Positions 31,374-34,049 of a stretch of DNA of 34,049 nt are shown here, one piece after another (the first letter of the stretch is position 1; each line of letters begins with the position of its first letter). The DNA comes from Pseudomonadota bacterium. GTDB taxonomy: Bacteria; Pseudomonadota; Alphaproteobacteria; Rhizobiales; Beijerinckiaceae. Location: contig JAJXYV010000264.1 of NCBI GenBank assembly GCA_021780435.1, positions 1 to 34,049 on the forward strand, written 5' to 3'. A program made the translations under genes and the position numbers. The notes beneath the pieces were generated by a model. The model searched no databases. It was not told the origin of the DNA and saw only the letters and a program-made list of their open reading frames with translations.

Positions 31374-32125
31374 CAATCGCCTCGCAACGCCCAATCGCCA
31401 AAAGCCGACAGGAAGGCCGAGACCATCGAGCCGGAGATGAAGTAGAAGAGGATCAATCCGCCCGCGACGACGAAGGGGCCGGAAATGAAGAACACCGGAA
31501 TCTGCGGCGTCAGCCGGTTGATCAGGCCGATCGCCAGATTGACGGCGATGGCGAAGACGATGAAAGGGCTCGCGACCCGCAGGGCGACGACGAACGCCGA
31601 CGACAGATCGCCGACGAGCATATGCAGCGCCGCCTGCGGCCTTAGCAGGAAGCCGATCGGCATGATCCGATAGGAGCTGATCAATCCGCGGATCAACTCC
31701 CAATGCAGATCCGTCACGAAAATGAGCGCGGTCGCCGTCGTGGTGATCAAGGTTGCGATCGGCGGCAGGGGTTCCGTTTCATCGATCGGCGCGCCAAGCG
31801 CGTTGCTCAGGCCGATATTCATCGAAACCGCCATCATCAGCGTCTCCAGGGCCAGAAAATAGAAGCGCCCGAGCAGGCCGATCACGCCGCCGATCCCAAG
31901 TTCGGAGAGGATGGCGCCCGTCAGCGCGCCCAGATTCGGGAAGGCCACGGCCGCGCCGGAGCTCAGCGACGGCGTCAGCGCCAGGGTCAGGACCAGGGCG
32001 ATGAACAGCCGAACACGCGCCGGCGCGCGCGGGCTGGAAAAGCCTGGCGCCAGCATGAGGCAGGCGCCGATCCGGCAGAACAGGACGAAGACCGTCGCAA
32101 TCATGTCGGCGGACAGGAAGCTCAC
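31373..32125 (-). CDS. fliR: Flagellar export gate protein FliR
   Basis: FliR is part of the export gate with FliP and FliQ. The 250-residue product has about six membrane helices, with family blocks [55 protein letters not shown] and [16 protein letters not shown] chose the GTG at 32123-32125, which overlaps the flhA stop as GTGA and has GGGGA 8 nt upstream; the longer frame inside flhA has no family similarity. Its partner fliP is 23 kb away in the window and fliQ is not seen. Confidence 0.95.
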   Translation of the reverse strand: MSFLSADMIATVFVLFCRIGACLMLAPGFSSPRAPARVRLFIALVLTLALTPSLSSGAAVAFPNLGALTGAILSELGIGGVIGLLGRFYFLALETLMMAVSMNIGLSNALGAPIDETEPLPPIATLITTTATALIFVTDLHWELIRGLISSYRIMPIGFLLRPQAALHMLVGDLSSAFVVALRVASPFIVFAIAVNLAIGLINRLTPQIPVFFISGPFVVAGGLILFYFISGSMVSAFLSAFGDWALRGD

Positions 32126-34049
32126 GAAATCGTCCCCAGGGATTGGATCTCGATCCCGCGCGCCAGCTCCAGATGCGAAAGCACCGGCAAGGTCGCGAAC
32201 AGCCGCTCGACGATCATCCGCACATAGGGGCGCGTTTCCGGAGTCGCGACGATCACGAATTGCTGGCCGGCGTCGAGATGCTTGCGGATAACGGGCGAGG
32301 CCTGCTCGCCGAACTCCTCGACCAGCCGCGGATCGATGTCGAACTCGACGACATCGCCCTTGGCGTCCCTTTTCAGGCTCTGATGGAACACCAGGTCCCA
32401 ACGGTTGCCGAGGCGCAGGATTTTCAACACGCCGCCCTGGGCGAGATCGCCACAGATCTGCTGCGCCATGCGCAGCCGCACATGTTCCGCGATCTGCTCG
32501 GCGCGGCGCGCATGCGGCGCGATCTCGGCGATCGCCTCAAGGATGAGATGGAGATTGCGGATCGAAATCCGCTCGGTCAGAAGGAGCTTGAGCACCGCCT
32601 GCAGACCGGAATAGGAAATCAGCGACGGGCTGATCTCGTCGAGCAGGCGCTTGTATTCAGGGCCGAGCCGGTCGAACAGCGACCGCATGTCCTTGTAGGA
32701 CAGCAATTGCGCCAGATTGTTGCGCAGCACTTCCGACAGATGGGTCAGCAGGACCGACATGTTGTCGACCGGATGGAATCCGGCGCGCTTGGCCTCGGCG
32801 ACATAGGTTTCCGCGATGCTGTAGGCCTTCATTCCGAACGCCGGCTCGCGGGTCTCGTCGCCCGGAACATCAGGACGCTTGCCATCGCCGTTGATGACAA
32901 GATAATCGCCGATGCGAACCTCCTGGCGGGCGACGATCGCGCCATGAATCTTGATCTCATACGATTTCGGCGGCGCCGAGAGGCTGTCGGATAATTTGAT
33001 GTCGGGAACGACAAAGCCATATTGCGTCGCGAATTTCCGACGCATTTTCGCGACCCTCGTCGAAAGCTCATGTTGCGAGGCCAGGAGCCGCGCCGCAAGC
33101 TGCTTGCCCATGACGAGCTCGATCTCGTGGGTGCGCAGCGATTCCTTGACCGAATTCCGCGTCTCGGCCCGCGCTTTTTCTTCCCGGACGCGCTCGGCCG
33201 CTTCGGCAGCCGCCCGCGTCTCCGCGAGCTTGCGCGGGATCCCGTAGCCGAGAAAGGCCAGAACGCCGCTGAGGGCGGCAAAGGGGAAGAATGGCAGCAT
33301 CGGCGTGAGGCCGAGCGCGAAGAGCAAAGCGCTGGCCACGAAAAGCGCGCGCGGATGCCCGCCGAGCTGACCGAGCACCGCCTTGTCCGCGGAGCCGCGC
33401 GTGCCGCCTTTCGAAACGAGAAGGCCGGCTGCGAGCGAGACGATCAGCGCCGGAATCTGCGACACGAGCCCGTCGCCGACCGACAGTTTGGTGTAGACAT
33501 CAGCCGCCGCGCCGAGATCGAGCGCATGGCGCGTGACGCCGATGACGATGCCGCCAAAGACATTGACCGCGAGGATGATCAGTCCGGCGATGGCGTCGCC
33601 GCGCACGAATTTCGACGCGCCATCCATCGAGCCGAAAAAGGAGCTCTCCTCCTCCAGTTCGCGCCGGCGCTGCTGCGCCTCCTTCTCATTGATCAGGCCG
33701 GCGGAGAGATCGGCGTCGATCGCCATCTGCTTGCCGGGAATGGCGTCGAGTGTGAACCGGGCGCCGACTTCCGCGATGCGGGTCGCGCCCTTGGTGATGA
33801 CCAGAAAATTGACGGTAATGAGAATGACGAAGACGACGAGACCGATGACGAAATCGCCGCCCATCACAAGGCGCGCGAAGCCGCCGATGATATAGCCGGC
33901 CGCCGTGACCCCCTGCGCGCCATGCGTCAGGATCAATCGGGTCGTCGCGATATTCAGCGACAGGCGGAGCATGGTGGCGACCAGCAGGATTGTCGGGAAA
34001 GCGGAAAATTCGAGCGGCTTCTCGATCCACAGCGCGACGAGCAGGATCA
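32122..34049 (-). CDS. flhA: Flagellar export component FlhA (5' end beyond window edge)
   Basis: FlhA is the large inner-membrane export protein with a cytoplasmic nonamer ring that receives substrate-chaperone complexes. The frame is open from the right edge to the TGA at 32122-32124, giving 641 codons, so about 50-60 N-terminal residues are missing. Blocks [14 protein letters not shown], the FHIPEP signature [19 protein letters not shown], and [18 protein letters not shown] are in the membrane half. The cytoplasmic half starts near the KAR-rich linker and includes [19 protein letters not shown] and [19 protein letters not shown]. It heads the minus run flhA-fliR-FliJ-like-flgJ-FlgN-like-FliL-like. 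Confidence 0.98.
   Translation of the reverse strand, partial: ILLVALWIEKPLEFSAFPTILLVATMLRLSLNIATTRLILTHGAQGVTAAGYIIGGFARLVMGGDFVIGLVVFVILITVNFLVITKGATRIAEVGARFTLDAIPGKQMAIDADLSAGLINEKEAQQRRRELEEESSFFGSMDGASKFVRGDAIAGLIILAVNVFGGIVIGVTRHALDLGAAADVYTKLSVGDGLVSQIPALIVSLAAGLLVSKGGTRGSADKAVLGQLGGHPRALFVASALLFALGLTPMLPFFPFAALSGVLAFLGYGIPRKLAETRAAAEAAERVREEKARAETRNSVKESLRTHEIELVMGKQLAARLLASQHELSTRVAKMRRKFATQYGFVVPDIKLSDSLSAPPKSYEIKIHGAIVARQEVRIGDYLVINGDGKRPDVPGDETREPAFGMKAYSIAETYVAEAKRAGFHPVDNMSVLLTHLSEVLRNNLAQLLSYKDMRSLFDRLGPEYKRLLDEISPSLISYSGLQAVLKLLLTERISIRNLHLILEAIAEIAPHARRAEQIAEHVRLRMAQQICGDLAQGGVLKILRLGNRWDLVFHQSLKRDAKGDVVEFDIDPRLVEEFGEQASPVIRKHLDAGQQFVIVATPETRPYVRMIVERLFATLPVLSHLELARGIEIQSLGTIS

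Noticed and set aside
32126-32401. Upstream extension of the fliR frame
   Set aside because: It is inside flhA and has no FliR similarity; GTG at 32125 overlaps the flhA stop.
1-34049. CRISPR arrays, IS elements, phage genes or tRNA genes
   Set aside because: No repeat-spacer pattern, no transposase or integrase frame and no tRNA-like cloverleaf with CCA-type end was noticed; coding is continuous flagellar and chemotaxis.

Overview
The window is one continuous flagellar and chemotaxis island. It suggests a GC-rich alphaproteobacterium, most likely of the order Hyphomicrobiales (Rhizobiales); the genus cannot be fixed from the sequence alone. The reasons are the rhizobial-type gene order (flgF-fliI divergent from motA-fliM-fliN-fliG-flhB, and flgB-flgC-fliE-flgG-flgA-flgI-motE-flgH-fliL-fliP-flagellin in one row), the presence of motE, a MotA of alphaproteobacterial type and a short flagellin. 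I found no tRNA, rRNA, IS element, phage gene or CRISPR array. Nearly every base is coding, many genes overlap by 4 bp, and no stretch above 300 bp lacks a gene.

Layout. 1-2867 (minus): fliF, a fliH-like gene and motB, the last cut by the left edge. 3047-7211 (minus): one flagellin, a perfect intrinsic terminator, a large TPR plus GT41 glycosyltransferase resembling the flagellin glycosyltransferase FlmG, and a small SAM methyltransferase; together these look like a flagellin-modification block. 7389-13545 (minus): the rod, ring and export block flgB to fliP. 13640-18516 (minus): cheR, cheY, cheW, a large cheA and an unrecognised first gene; cheB (18807-19850) is divergent from it. 19859-22446 (minus): flgF, fliI and a membrane-anchored unknown. 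22580-27384 (plus): motA, fliM, fliN, fliG, flhB and a soluble unknown. 27397-34049 (minus): flhA (5' end beyond the right edge), fliR, a FliJ-like coiled-coil protein, a FlgJ rod-binding protein, an FlgN-like protein, a second FliL-like protein and a soluble multi-domain chemoreceptor.

How it fits together. FliF, FliG, FliM and FliN form the MS and C rings; MotA and MotB the stator, with MotE and FliL as accessory factors. FlhA, FlhB, FliP, FliR, FliI, FliH and the FliJ-like protein form the export apparatus. FlgB, FlgC, FlgF, FlgG, FliE and FlgJ build the rod, FlgA and FlgI the P ring, FlgH the L ring. CheA, CheW, CheY, CheR and CheB form a complete excitation and adaptation pathway, while no CheZ, CheD or CheC is visible here. 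fliQ, hook genes, hook-associated genes and fliK are not in the window and probably lie just outside it.

The most notable items are the receptor at 27397-29511 (globin, MCP signalling domain, PilZ and a C-terminal sensor-like module in one soluble protein), the flagellin/GT41/methyltransferase block, the unrecognised gene heading the che operon, and four small conserved-looking unknowns embedded in flagellar operons.
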